From NCBI RefSeq assembly GCF_014697615.1, contig NZ_JACJSD010000057.1, forward strand, positions 1 through 41,127: DNA of 41,127 nt, read 5' to 3'. Both the position numbers and the translations under genes were made by a program. The stretch is from Nostoc sp. FACHB-280. Its GTDB lineage: Bacteria > Cyanobacteriota > Cyanobacteriia > Cyanobacteriales > Nostocaceae. Under the pieces are notes generated by a model, which was given only the letters and a program-made list of their open reading frames with translations, was not told the DNA's origin and made no database searches. Each line of letters begins with the position of its first letter. The first letter of the stretch is position 1. This document shows, one piece after another, positions 24,433 to 32,604 of this stretch.

Positions 24433-25539
24433 ATGTGTGATGCCGCAACTCCTAAGCCCTGGAGGAAAATAATACACGTAGACATGGACGCTTTTTACGC
24501 ATCGGTAGAGCAACGGGACAACCCACAATACCGAGGCAAAGCATTAGTGGTCGGTGGTAGCCCCAATCAAAGGGGTGTGGTCGCAGCCGCCAGCTATGAA
24601 GCAAGGAAATTTGGTATCCATTCAGCTATGCCATCAGTCACAGCGATCTCTCGTTGTCCTGAGCTAATATTCGTGCGACCGAGATTTGATGTCTACCGAG
24701 AAGTATCGGCTAAAATCCACGAAATATTCAGACGCTACACCGATGTTGTCGAAGGGGTAGCCTTGGATGAAGCGTATTTGGATGTGACCGAGAATAAAAA
24801 AAATATTCCCTACGCTTACACCATTGCCAGACACATCAAAGCTGCAATCAGGGAAGAAACTCTTTTAACAGCAACAGCCGGAGTGTCGATTAATAAGTTC
24901 TTAGCAAAGATGGCATCAGGACAGAACAAGCCCAACGGATTAACGGTGATTTTACCGGAGGATGCAATCGCTTTTGTGGAAGGGTTAGCGATTGAGAAGT
25001 TTCATGGCATAGGAGAAGTGACAGCAGCAAAAATGCACTCTCTGGGGATTCATACAGGTGCAGATTTAAAAGCGCGATCGCTGTCTGAACTGACTCAACA
25101 TTTTGGAAAGGTAGGGCATCACTATTACAAGATAGCCAGGGCAGAAGATGACCGCACAGTTGAGCCAAACAGAGTTCGTAAATCGGTTGGTGCAGAAACA
25201 TCATTTGCGGTTAATCTGAGTGATCGCGCGGTTTTGCTACACGAACTCGAACAAATTGCTCAAATTGTGCAACAACGGCTAGAACAAAATTCCATAAGGG
25301 GACGGACGTTAACGCTAAAAATCAAGTTTTCTGATTATCAACAAATCACGCGCAGCAAGACTCTAGCTAATTACACTCGTGAGTTAGATACCATAATCAC
25401 CACAGCGACAGAACTGTTTGAGGCAGTTGAGAAAGAGAACCGTAGTATTAGGTTGTTAGGAATTGCATTGTCCAATCTAGAAAACGCGAAACAAGCGCCC
25501 ATTATACAACTGCCACTGTTTGAGGGCAGTGGTGAATGA
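24433..25539 (+). CDS. dinB: DNA polymerase IV (Y family), 368 aa
   Basis: Translesion DNA polymerase. Catalytic carboxylates are in HVDMDAFYASVEQ (about residues 15-27) and ALDEAYLDVT (about 109-118). The steric-gate region, palm (TATAGVSINKFLAKMASGQNKPNG) and helix-hairpin-helix thumb (FHGIGEVTAAKMHSLGI) follow, then the little-finger domain (VGAETSF). The C-terminus ends in QLPLF, a standard beta-clamp-binding peptide, so the gene is complete and probably active. Control: a LexA box lies directly upstream. Error-prone polymerases are common plasmid cargo. The spacing from the broken SDR/IS607 region suggests it arrived separately. Confidence 0.95.
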   Translation: MCDAATPKPWRKIIHVDMDAFYASVEQRDNPQYRGKALVVGGSPNQRGVVAAASYEARKFGIHSAMPSVTAISRCPELIFVRPRFDVYREVSAKIHEIFRRYTDVVEGVALDEAYLDVTENKKNIPYAYTIARHIKAAIREETLLTATAGVSINKFLAKMASGQNKPNGLTVILPEDAIAFVEGLAIEKFHGIGEVTAAKMHSLGIHTGADLKARSLSELTQHFGKVGHHYYKIARAEDDRTVEPNRVRKSVGAETSFAVNLSDRAVLLHELEQIAQIVQQRLEQNSIRGRTLTLKIKFSDYQQITRSKTLANYTRELDTIITTATELFEAVEKENRSIRLLGIALSNLENAKQAPIIQLPLFEGSGE

Positions 25540-25755
25540 ATTGTAACCAACCTTATGAAAAGAATGGATGCGTAGATGCTTTGGCAGCTTGTCGAGTGAC
25601 ATGGCGTTTTGATTCGGACTAAATCGGGAATACTTTCACCAATCATTTGAGCGAAAACGGGTCGAACATTATCGTTTTCGGTGATAGATGCCAGAATGTT
25701 GGGATTAAGCCTTGAAGTTTCATTGACACGGAAGTATTCGATGAAATTGAAGAAG

Positions 25756-27975
25756 TTACTGTTGGATAGGCAACTGAATTATAAATTTAGTACCCTCACC
25801 AATGGTAGAAAAACATTGCAATTTCCCTTTGTGTTTTTCTGTAATAATTTGGTAGCTGATTGCCATACCCATACCTGTACCTTTACCTACAGGCTTTGTA
25901 GTAAAGAATGGATCGAATAGTCGTTTTTGAACTATTTCTGGCATTCCTTGTGCATTATCAGTAATCGAAATTTCTACCAATTGAGAATCAATTACGGAAG
26001 TGCTGATAATAATTTGGCTGAGATTTTCCTGTATTTGTTGATAAGTGCGCTTGCTATCTAATTCATCAAGGGCATCTATTGCATTAACCAGAATATTCAT
26101 AAAAACTTGATTTAGTTGACCAGGATAGCATTCTATTGGCGGTAAATTGTCATAATCTCGAATTACTTCAATTGCTGCGCGGTCTGGTTTGTCTTTGAGG
26201 CGGTATTGCAGAATTAATAGCGTGCTTTCGATGCCTTCATGAATATCAACTGTTTTAAATTCTGCTTCATCCATACGCGAAAAATTCCGCAAAGACAGCA
26301 CAATATTACGAATTCTCTCAGTCCCCATCTTCATTGAAGACAGCATCTTCTGTAAATCATCTTTGAGGAATTCTAGATCAATTTCCTGGGCTAATGCTTG
26401 AATTTCTGGATCATGGCTAGAATAGCGTTCTTGGCAAAAATAAATCATCTGCAACAAGTTTTGTGTATATTCATCCAAGTGAGTAATATTGCCGTGAATA
26501 AAGTTGACTGGGTTATTGATTTCATGGGCAATACCTGCTACGAGTTGACCCAGGCTAGACATTTTTTCACTTTGAACTACTTGTGCTTGGGTAAGCTGCA
26601 ACTCACTTAAGGTCGTTTTGAGTTCAAAAGTCCGTGCTTCAACTCGCGCTTCCAGTTCGGCATTACTATTTTCTAAAGTAAGAAAAGATTGACGCAGTTG
26701 CCCTGCCATGTGGTTAAACGAATGGGCAAGGACGTTAAGTTCTAGAATATTGCCATCTCTAACTGTTTGGACTAAATTGCCAGATGCCATCGCCTGGCTT
26801 GCCTGCTTCAGACGCATGACAGGATGTGAAATCCAGTGTCCGGTAAAAATACCACTTATGGTTGCTAATACAAGTGCCACAAAACAAAGTAAAACAGTAA
26901 TCTGGGTATTAGCATTGATTTGGGACATAAAGGCACTGTGTGGGATGCTAGTCATAACCAGCCAGTCCAAGCCATAAGAGTCGCGCCAAGGCGCAATATG
27001 CACAGAATAATCTTCTCCTTGAAAATTGACTTGCAGTTCTTGGGTACTAGTAATTGTCCGAAGATTAGGAATTCTTTGTTGAAGCTGTTTAGCAATCCCC
27101 TGCACAACTGGATTAGGACTCTGTGTTGCTTTCAGGCGTTTAATTTCGTTCTTGTTGACAGTAAAAGGTTGCTCTGGACAAGAATTAGCAACCAACATCC
27201 CGTCACGTTCGACAATAAATACTTGTCCAGAGCGACTGATATCTAATGTTCGCAGAAATTCGCTCAATTTCAATAAGTGAATGTCAACCCCCACAACGGC
27301 AATCAGCTTTTTACTGGGATTGTAAACCGGGCTACCTGCTGATGCTGCTATATAGGGAGGATAGGCAGGATCATAGTAGGTGTATATCCTTGTCCAAATT
27401 TGTTTTCCAGCTTTGGCAGGTTCCGTGTAATTAGGTTCGTTCAGCGTATCCCATGTAGCGGTAGACAACAGTTGAGTACGATTGCCATCGTTGTCTGTCA
27501 AGTAAGTTTTAGTATTTTTTGGCAAGCTAGGTGTTTTGATAGTGTTCTCGTCGATCGTAACTGTTTTGCCATCATAGCGACCGGCTCCACCTCCTTCCCC
27601 AGTTGGTAGATTTATGCTGATGTAGGTCAGATCATAGGCTTGCATTTGGTACCAGAAGAATTTGCCAATAGTTTTGCGATCTCGGACATCTAGTAATCCC
27701 ATACGAATTGCATTAGCATTGAGCTGGATGACTTTATGTGGAATTGACAAGTAAGCATCTAAATGATGATTTACCTCACTGCTTGTTCGCTTCATTAACT
27801 GCTTTGATAGATCCTCCACTGCCTTCTCACCATTTTTAAACGACAAGTATCCCACCAAACCCACTGCACCAAAAACTTGCACTACGAAAGGGACAATGAG
27901 GACAAGCTGCAATGGCAATGCCCAGAATTTGCTAGATGATGAACAGGTTTTCATAAGGTAGAAATCTAAGTACAT
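25756..27975 (-). CDS. Membrane sensor histidine kinase (dCache-HAMP-HisKA-HATPase), 739 aa
   Basis: Two membrane helices (about 18-45 and 359-380) enclose a large extracytoplasmic dCache-type sensor (VGVDIHLLKLSEFL, GQVFIVERDGMLVANS). HAMP (about 381-434) and a coiled coil follow, then H484 in the H-box GIAHEINNPVNFI, and the ATPase with N-box (FMNILVNAIDALDE) and G-boxes (DNAQGMP, GKGTGMGMAIS). The HEINNPVNF form is the cyanobacterial HWE-unrelated HisKA type seen with cytoplasmic receiver partners. No receiver gene is adjacent on its strand; the RpaB-like regulator is 2.8 kb away. ATG 27954 (MKTCSSSSK) is an alternative start. A 217-base gap separates it from dinB; a minus frame there reads smoothly for about 75 codons but is unassigned. 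Confidence 0.92.
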   Translation of the reverse strand: MYLDFYLMKTCSSSSKFWALPLQLVLIVPFVVQVFGAVGLVGYLSFKNGEKAVEDLSKQLMKRTSSEVNHHLDAYLSIPHKVIQLNANAIRMGLLDVRDRKTIGKFFWYQMQAYDLTYISINLPTGEGGGAGRYDGKTVTIDENTIKTPSLPKNTKTYLTDNDGNRTQLLSTATWDTLNEPNYTEPAKAGKQIWTRIYTYYDPAYPPYIAASAGSPVYNPSKKLIAVVGVDIHLLKLSEFLRTLDISRSGQVFIVERDGMLVANSCPEQPFTVNKNEIKRLKATQSPNPVVQGIAKQLQQRIPNLRTITSTQELQVNFQGEDYSVHIAPWRDSYGLDWLVMTSIPHSAFMSQINANTQITVLLCFVALVLATISGIFTGHWISHPVMRLKQASQAMASGNLVQTVRDGNILELNVLAHSFNHMAGQLRQSFLTLENSNAELEARVEARTFELKTTLSELQLTQAQVVQSEKMSSLGQLVAGIAHEINNPVNFIHGNITHLDEYTQNLLQMIYFCQERYSSHDPEIQALAQEIDLEFLKDDLQKMLSSMKMGTERIRNIVLSLRNFSRMDEAEFKTVDIHEGIESTLLILQYRLKDKPDRAAIEVIRDYDNLPPIECYPGQLNQVFMNILVNAIDALDELDSKRTYQQIQENLSQIIISTSVIDSQLVEISITDNAQGMPEIVQKRLFDPFFTTKPVGKGTGMGMAISYQIITEKHKGKLQCFSTIGEGTKFIIQLPIQQ

Positions 27976-28103
27976 TTAGAATGCTTGATACAGCTTTAAA
28001 CTTGTTAAAGCCAGTATAATTTGTTGCCATAGTAAAAATAATTCCCTAAAAATATGTATCTCGAACATAAATGACTGTGGTGATTTAAATTCAAGAGGAA
28101 CTT

Positions 28104-28362
28104 AAAATTAGTGTGATTTACTTGCTTTCATTAAAGATAATTGCTCACTCTCGCAACATTACACTACCCGATGCCTCAAATTAAAGTTGACACAGTTTTG
28201 TGTATCAACAACAGTATCCTAATCGTCTATTACACGCCCGGTCAGTGCTGGCAATTCCGCATCATTAGCAGTACAGGTGGCATATTCGGTGAGATGAAAA
28301 TCTATTACACGGTTGAAGCGGCACGAAGGACTGGGCTGGAGTGGATGCGGGATGAGGAGTGA
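28104..28362 (+). repeat. Direct repeat copy A (upstream region plus 63-aa gene)
   Basis: About 260 bases closely resembling 31791-32050, including non-coding DNA before the gene (TTACTTGCTTTCAT in both) and the whole 63-codon gene. The two copies lie in the same orientation about 3.7 kb apart and have diverged by point changes, so the duplication is not recent. Confidence 0.85.
28171..28362 (+). CDS. Small hypothetical protein, 63 aa (copy A)
   Basis: ATG at 28171 is chosen because the paralogue at 31859 starts at the same residue (MPQIKVDTV); a frame extension to 28141 is not conserved in the other copy. The predicted fold is short beta strands (SILIVYYTPGQCWQF) and a C-terminal helix (AEAARRTGLEWMR-like). 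55 of 63 residues are identical to the second copy, and changes are conservative, which suggests that both are translated and selected. Function unknown. Confidence 0.7.
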   Translation: MPQIKVDTVLCINNSILIVYYTPGQCWQFRIISSTGGIFGEMKIYYTVEAARRTGLEWMRDEE

Positions 28363-28397
28363 GGAGTGCAATGCGATCGCAAGTCATAGCAAAATGA

Positions 28398-28520
28398 CTA
28401 CTGTTGTTCATGACCATTACCGCTTTGCTTGAGAAACCGCCTGACCAATTCTTCTATACGGTCAACAGCGTAATCATCAGGGGTGAGGATGGCGTAGCGA
28501 ATGCAGTTGAAGCATTTCAT
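28398..28520 (-). CDS. Possible 40-aa CxxC protein
   Basis: ATG at 28520 to TAG at 28398. It contains C-F-N-C near the start and a regular amphipathic helix (DRIEELVRRFLKQ). The composition is protein-like, but there is no Shine-Dalgarno and no family I recognise. It lies between the 63-aa gene and cas1, on the opposite strand from both. Confidence 0.35.
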   Translation of the reverse strand: MKCFNCIRYAILTPDDYAVDRIEELVRRFLKQSGNGHEQQ

Positions 28521-28570
28521 CGGTATTTGGGGTTGATGGGGTAAGTTAGTGGCAGCGAAAACCTAGAAAT

Positions 28571-29620
28571 ATGGAAGAGAAATTGGAATACAGTTCTGGC
28601 ATGAACATTCCTAAACCCACTCAAAAATTCACCATAGAGCGAAGTCTGGTGACACTTTATCTGGGAGCAGGCACAAAGATTGAACTTTCGACCGACCCAA
28701 ACTATTTATATATTCAACAGCCTGAGAATAATAGCTGTGCTGCCTTAAATTCACTCAAAGCAATTGTGACAATCGAGCCAGTAGCAATTGAGCCACAAGC
28801 ATTATCTAAAATCATAAATTATCAAATTCCCATTGTGATATTTTCACAAACTGGCTCCTTTATGGGAAAGATTGCTGGGGCAAGCTCAATCAAGGAGAAA
28901 ATTGACATTGCCCAAGCCAACATGAACCAGGAAATGAAGTTAAAGATAATGCAGCCCTCTGTGTGGGGAAACCTGCGGCGATGCCGTCGTTATCTGATGC
29001 GTTCGCGTGGTGAATCTAATAGTGCTGTTGATATTGCCTGTGAGCAGATGGAACAACTTATCAATCGAGTTTATCAACAAGAAACTATTACTGCACTTAT
29101 AGAAACCTTTCAACAAGGACAACAACTGTACTACAGTGCTTTTGGGCATTTGCTCAAACATGAGTGGGGTTTAAAATGCCATGAACCAAATTCCGTTGTC
29201 AGCAGGATGTTAGATTTTAGCTATAAATTGCTAGAAGAATCGGTAAAAATAGCAGTTGAAAATGTCGGACTAAACCCCACAATCGGATTTTGGCACACGA
29301 ATCAGTATCAACAACAAGCCTTGATTGCAGATTTAGCGAATGAGTTTAAGCTCTACAGCGATCGCGTGGTAGTCAAAGTATTAAATAAACAAGCGATTGT
29401 GAAGGAAGATTTTGATAAACATGGAGATAAACCAGGATTACCACTTTCTGTAGTTCATCTACTCCTCTACTCATATATGCAAAAAATGAACGAGCGAGTT
29501 ACCTATCCAGGGGCAAAAATCAAATGCTCTTATGAACAACTTTTGTGCTTGCAAGCTAAACAAATTGCTATGGTGTTATGTGGTGAAATTAGTGATTACT
29601 ATTCGCCTGATTTGCGTTAA
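28571..29620 (+). CDS. cas1: Cas1-family integrase with altered active site, 349 aa
   Basis: The C-terminal domain is clearly Cas1: YYSAFGHLLKHEWG (187-200), the helix around MLDFSYKLLEESVKIAV, then GLNPTIGFWHTNQY with H242, and LIADLANEF with D254. The N-terminal beta domain (TLYLGAGTKIEL, IPIVIFSQTG) is also typical. The third metal ligand, a Glu in the usual EG-x-x-A-x-x-YF motif, is missing: the aligned stretch reads FQQGQQLYY (180-188). Cas1 normally works with Cas2 to insert spacers; no cas2, cas4 or effector gene is nearby. It converges on the trailer end of the CRISPR array. The start could also be ATG 28601; neither has a good ribosome site. Confidence 0.85.
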   Translation: MEEKLEYSSGMNIPKPTQKFTIERSLVTLYLGAGTKIELSTDPNYLYIQQPENNSCAALNSLKAIVTIEPVAIEPQALSKIINYQIPIVIFSQTGSFMGKIAGASSIKEKIDIAQANMNQEMKLKIMQPSVWGNLRRCRRYLMRSRGESNSAVDIACEQMEQLINRVYQQETITALIETFQQGQQLYYSAFGHLLKHEWGLKCHEPNSVVSRMLDFSYKLLEESVKIAVENVGLNPTIGFWHTNQYQQQALIADLANEFKLYSDRVVVKVLNKQAIVKEDFDKHGDKPGLPLSVVHLLLYSYMQKMNERVTYPGAKIKCSYEQLLCLQAKQIAMVLCGEISDYYSPDLR

Positions 29621-29691
29621 ATAGTCCATAAATAAACTAGAGAATTAATATTCATGAGTGCCAGTCAATATTTAAAATCTGAAAAGTGAAA

Positions 29692-30314
29692 GTTTCAATC
29701 CCTGATAGGGATTAATTGAAATTGCAATAGTCTGTTGTTAATGGTGTTTTAGCTGCTTCTTTATGTTTCAATCCCTGATAGGGATTAATTGAAATTGCAA
29801 TTCATGTCTGCGGTCTTCATGATGGATGTTTGCGTGTTTCAATCCCTGATAGGGATTAATTGAAATTGCAATTCATAGATAGCCTAAGTAATTCCTCTAC
29901 TCTTCATAATCCGTTTCAATCCCTGATAGGGATTAATTGAAATTGCAATTAGCGAAGCTGATCCAGTCTTCATGCTGGAAATTTGTTTCAATCCCTGATA
30001 GGGATTAATTGAAATTGCAATAATGCAAATACAAGCTGAAATACAAGCGCGGCAACGTTTCAATCCCTGATAGGGATTAATTGAAATTGCAATGGAGATA
30101 CCCGATGCAATCATCGCTCGATTCCCGGCAAGAATGTTTCAATCCCTGATAGGGATTAATTGAAATTGCAATTTCAGTCCGTCGCCACTGCCAACTGCAA
30201 TCACCCCGTTTCAATCCCTGATAGGGATTAATTGAAATTGCAATGTACCTTTCAAATTGGCGTTCAAGGGACTAACTGTTTCAATCCCTGATAGGGATTA
30301 ATTGAAATTGCAAT
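29692..30314 (-). CRISPR. CRISPR array, nine 37-nt repeats and eight spacers
   Basis: Repeats start at 29692, 29765, 29836, 29913, 29985, 30057, 30136, 30208 and 30278; all nine look identical. Spacers are 36, 34, 40, 35, 35, 42, 35 and 33 nt. On the plus strand the repeat begins GTTTCAATCCCTGATAGGG and ends TTGAAATTGCAAT. On the minus strand it begins ATTGCAATTTCAATTAATCC and ends ATTGAAAC, the 3' handle usual for cyanobacterial type I-D and III arrays, so transcription is leftward from a leader above 30314. AATCCCT and AGGGATT form a 7-bp stem. Identical repeats at both ends argue that the array is not decayed. No effector genes lie in the window. Confidence 0.97.
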
Positions 30315-30763
30315 GGCTGGAGCCTGAAAGCTAAACTGTATTCGGTTTTCAAGGTTCAATACCGCCAATAGTTCAATTGTAACCTGTATAAATTTCAATT
30401 GATTGACACTAAATCGCCCAAACGCAGAATAGATAAGGGGCGCGGAGGATTTTAACTGGTTTTCGCCCGAAAGGCATGTGGTGAGAGGGACACAGCGATT
30501 TTTCTGCAAGACCGATTTTGTACACCTACCCATTCGCGTATTTAGCTGAAAATTTTGTTGTGTTTTGGTAATTTTCACTCTTGATTATAACCCGCACAAG
30601 ACAACGGATGCTTCTTTAAACTGGTATTGGTGTGATTGCTTGAACGCTCTTGAAGATAGATTTTTAGGCATTTGAAGTCCGAATAAAATTATGTTGCAGC
30701 AACACTTCAACAGTAACTTGCTCGAATATGATAATTTTCTAACTGCACACAAGTATTAAAAAC
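30315..30763 (-). promoter_or_regulatory. CRISPR leader and upstream region of the RpaB-like gene
   Basis: No gene fits here; a minus frame at 30264-30578 reads through a repeat and is spurious. By repeat polarity this is the leader side. A minus-strand TATAAT (30584-30589) is a possible -10, about 270 bases before the first repeat; no good -35 accompanies it. One HLR1-like half-site (GTTACAAT, minus strand near 30376-30383) is present, but no second half at the 10-base spacing that RpaB prefers. The rightward promoter of the RpaB-like gene must also lie here. Confidence 0.55.
30515..30531. repeat. 17-bp direct repeat, left copy
   Basis: ATTTTGTACACCTACCC, found again exactly at 31507-31523. 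The two copies flank the RpaB-like gene at a distance of 992 bases. Confidence 0.7.
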
Positions 30764-31492
30764 GTGGACACTCGTAAAGAAAAAATCTTGGTGGTAGACG
30801 ACGAAGCAAGTATTCGACGGATTTTGGAAACACGACTGTCCATGATTGGTTATGATGTGGTCACGGCAGGTGATGGCGAAGAAGCATTAGTAGTGTTCCG
30901 TTCATCCTTGCCGGATTTAATTGTTTTGGATGTGATGATGCCGAAGCTAGACGGTTACGGTGTCTGCCAAGAATTACGCAAAGAAACTGATGTGCCAATT
31001 ATTATGCTGACAGCTCTAACAGATGTTGCAGACCGAATCACAGGACTGGAATTAGGTGCTGATGACTACGTAGCAAAACCATTTTCACCAAAAGAGTTAG
31101 AGTCGAGAATTCGTTGCGTACTGCGGCGGCGGGCCAATAGAACAAGTGCTGCTAACATTCCCAATTCGGGAATCATGTACGTCGGCAATATCAAAATTGA
31201 TACCAACAAGCGACAAGTTCACAAAGGGGATGAGCGAATTAAGCTTACAGGTGTAGAGTACAGTCTGCTGGAATTACTGGTAAGTCACTCAGGCAAACCG
31301 TTTTCTCGTGGAGAGATTTTACAGCAAGTTTGGGGATATACTTCAGAACAACATGTGGATACTCGTGTAGTAGATGTGCATATCTCCCGATTGAGGGGAA
31401 AGCTAGAAGATGACCCAGAAAATCCAGAGTTAATTTTGACAGCCAGAGGTTCGGGCTATCTCTTTCAACGAATTACTGAACCAGAGCATTAA
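30764..31492 (+). CDS. rpaB: RpaB/Ycf27-type OmpR-family response regulator, 242 aa
   Basis: A receiver domain (acidic pair D12-D13, phospho-acceptor D56 in VLDVMMPKLDGYG, T83, K105) and a winged-helix DNA-binding domain (VEYSLLELLVSHSGKPFSR, VVDVHISRLRGKL, ARGSGYLFQRI). The sequence is so close to chromosomal RpaB as I remember it (KEKILVVDDEASIRRILETR) that it is best read as an RpaB paralogue. RpaB is the redox and high-light regulator that works with NblS in cyanobacteria. Start is GTG 30764, matching the family's N-terminus. It sits on the leader side of the CRISPR array, transcribed away from it, and is flanked by a 17-bp direct repeat. Confidence 0.9.
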   Translation: MDTRKEKILVVDDEASIRRILETRLSMIGYDVVTAGDGEEALVVFRSSLPDLIVLDVMMPKLDGYGVCQELRKETDVPIIMLTALTDVADRITGLELGADDYVAKPFSPKELESRIRCVLRRRANRTSAANIPNSGIMYVGNIKIDTNKRQVHKGDERIKLTGVEYSLLELLVSHSGKPFSRGEILQQVWGYTSEQHVDTRVVDVHISRLRGKLEDDPENPELILTARGSGYLFQRITEPEH

Positions 31493-31858
31493 TGATGAAA
31501 AGGGCAATTTTGTACACCTACCCCGCCGTACTATTGGCTCCTGCCTCAACAAAAATTTTTTGTCAACTGTACCAGATAGCCTGTAGAGCAACGTTATTCT
31601 GTGCATTGGCGTTCATGAGAGCTGCGTTTGTAGACCCCACGGAGCAAAATTTTTCCTAAAACTATATTCTGCACAGTAATATTTTGATAAGTAATCCATA
31701 GCGATATCAGCAAATTTCCCACCCTCGCCCCTGACTGGTAAGGGTTTCGTAGTTAGGGTGAGGAGCGCAAGAATTAACTACCGGGACTGAAAATTTGTGT
31801 GACTTACTTGCTTTCATCAAGGACAATTGCAGATAACTCAGCTTAACACTCACAAATA
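31493..31858. other. Gap downstream of RpaB-like gene
   Basis: Holds the right 17-bp repeat copy (31507-31523) 15 bases after the stop and the start of direct repeat copy B (from about 31791). Nothing else recognisable; no gene. Confidence 0.45.
31507..31523. repeat. 17-bp direct repeat, right copy
   Basis: Exact copy of 30515-30531 (ATTTTGTACACCTACCC), 15 bases beyond the RpaB-like stop codon. Confidence 0.7.
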
Positions 31859-32050
31859 ATGCCCCAAATCAAAGTTGACACAGTTGTTTGTATCAACAAC
31901 AGTATCCTAATCGTCTATTACACGCCCGGCCAGTGCTGGCAGTTTCGGGTCATCAGCAGTACAGGTGGCATATTTGGTCAAACCAAAATCCATTACACAG
32001 CTGAAGCGGCACGAAGGACTGGGCTGGAGTGGATGAGGGATCAGAGGTGA
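31791..32050 (+). repeat. Direct repeat copy B (upstream region plus 63-aa gene)
   Basis: Counterpart of 28104-28362. The similarity covers about 40 bases of non-coding DNA around ACTTGCTTTCAT, drops for about 30 bases before the start codon, then runs through the whole gene. Confidence 0.85.
31859..32050 (+). CDS. Small hypothetical protein, 63 aa (copy B)
   Basis: Begins MPQIKVDTVVC and ends in EWMRDQR. It differs from copy A at eight positions, mostly near the C-terminus. Most DNA differences between the copies are silent or conservative, evidence that this is a real gene. No known domain. The two copies bracket cas1, the CRISPR array and the RpaB-like gene. Confidence 0.7.
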   Translation: MPQIKVDTVVCINNSILIVYYTPGQCWQFRVISSTGGIFGQTKIHYTAEAARRTGLEWMRDQR

Positions 32051-32604
32051 AGGGTGCGTGGGATTGGGAAGCATTGTCAATTAAGGATTCTAGCTGTTTT
32101 GAGCAACCAGTTGGTGGGATTATTTCAACGTCACCAAGTTGAAGCTCAGTCTATAATGCGCGATCTCCATCACCACACCAGACTCATCGCCGCAGAACAT
32201 ACAGATTGCAAGTTGAGTAATATAAACCCCCACAAAATAGATTTCATGCTACAGTCCGTAAAAGCGCACATTCGGTAAAAAAATCCACAGTGTTCCAGTA
32301 GCAGGACTTTTGAGGGGATGAGGCAGTGGGAAAACTCAGGGAGATTTGGCAGAGATTGTTTTCTAATGACGAGCAGTTAGAAAAAACTAAAGACAGCGTA
32401 GAACAGGGAACAGAGTTTTCTTAAAACGTCAATAGATTTAGCAATCACCAAATCTAGAATGACCTTCACATTCTTCCAGTCAGGAGTAGATAGTCGTAAC
32501 TCTTGACCCTACCCACGCATCAATAGCAGAATTTCAAGTATAACTAATAACTTTAAGAAACATGAGCAAAGAGAGCAACGTCAAAAAAGGGAAGCATTTA
32601 ATTT
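32051..32604. other. Gap with a possible small ORF
   Basis: No firm gene. A GTG-started 32-codon frame at 32326-32424 (plus) has GAGGGG about ten bases upstream and a protein-like sequence (GKLREIWQRLFSNDEQ). It may be a small gene or the head of a lost one. A 74-codon frame at 32054-32278 has no supporting features. The promoter of the SLH gene should lie in the last 150 bases. Confidence 0.3.

Noticed and set aside
25545-25776. Minus-strand open stretch of about 75 codons between dinB and the histidine kinase (contains FAQMIGESIPDLVR)
   Set aside because: It reads smoothly and may be a gene remnant, but it overlaps the 3' ends of both neighbours, has no start context, and I cannot name a family.
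29884-30114. Minus-strand frame with repeated ISINPYQGLK-type peptides
   Set aside because: Reads through CRISPR repeats; the peptide repeat is a translation of the array.
30264-30578. 104-codon minus-strand frame in the CRISPR leader
   Set aside because: Its C-terminus translates a CRISPR repeat and the rest is leader; not a gene.
30315-30763. Full HLR1 (RpaB) binding site in the CRISPR leader or rpaB promoter
   Set aside because: Only one half-site is visible; the second TTACA-like half is not at the required 10-base spacing.
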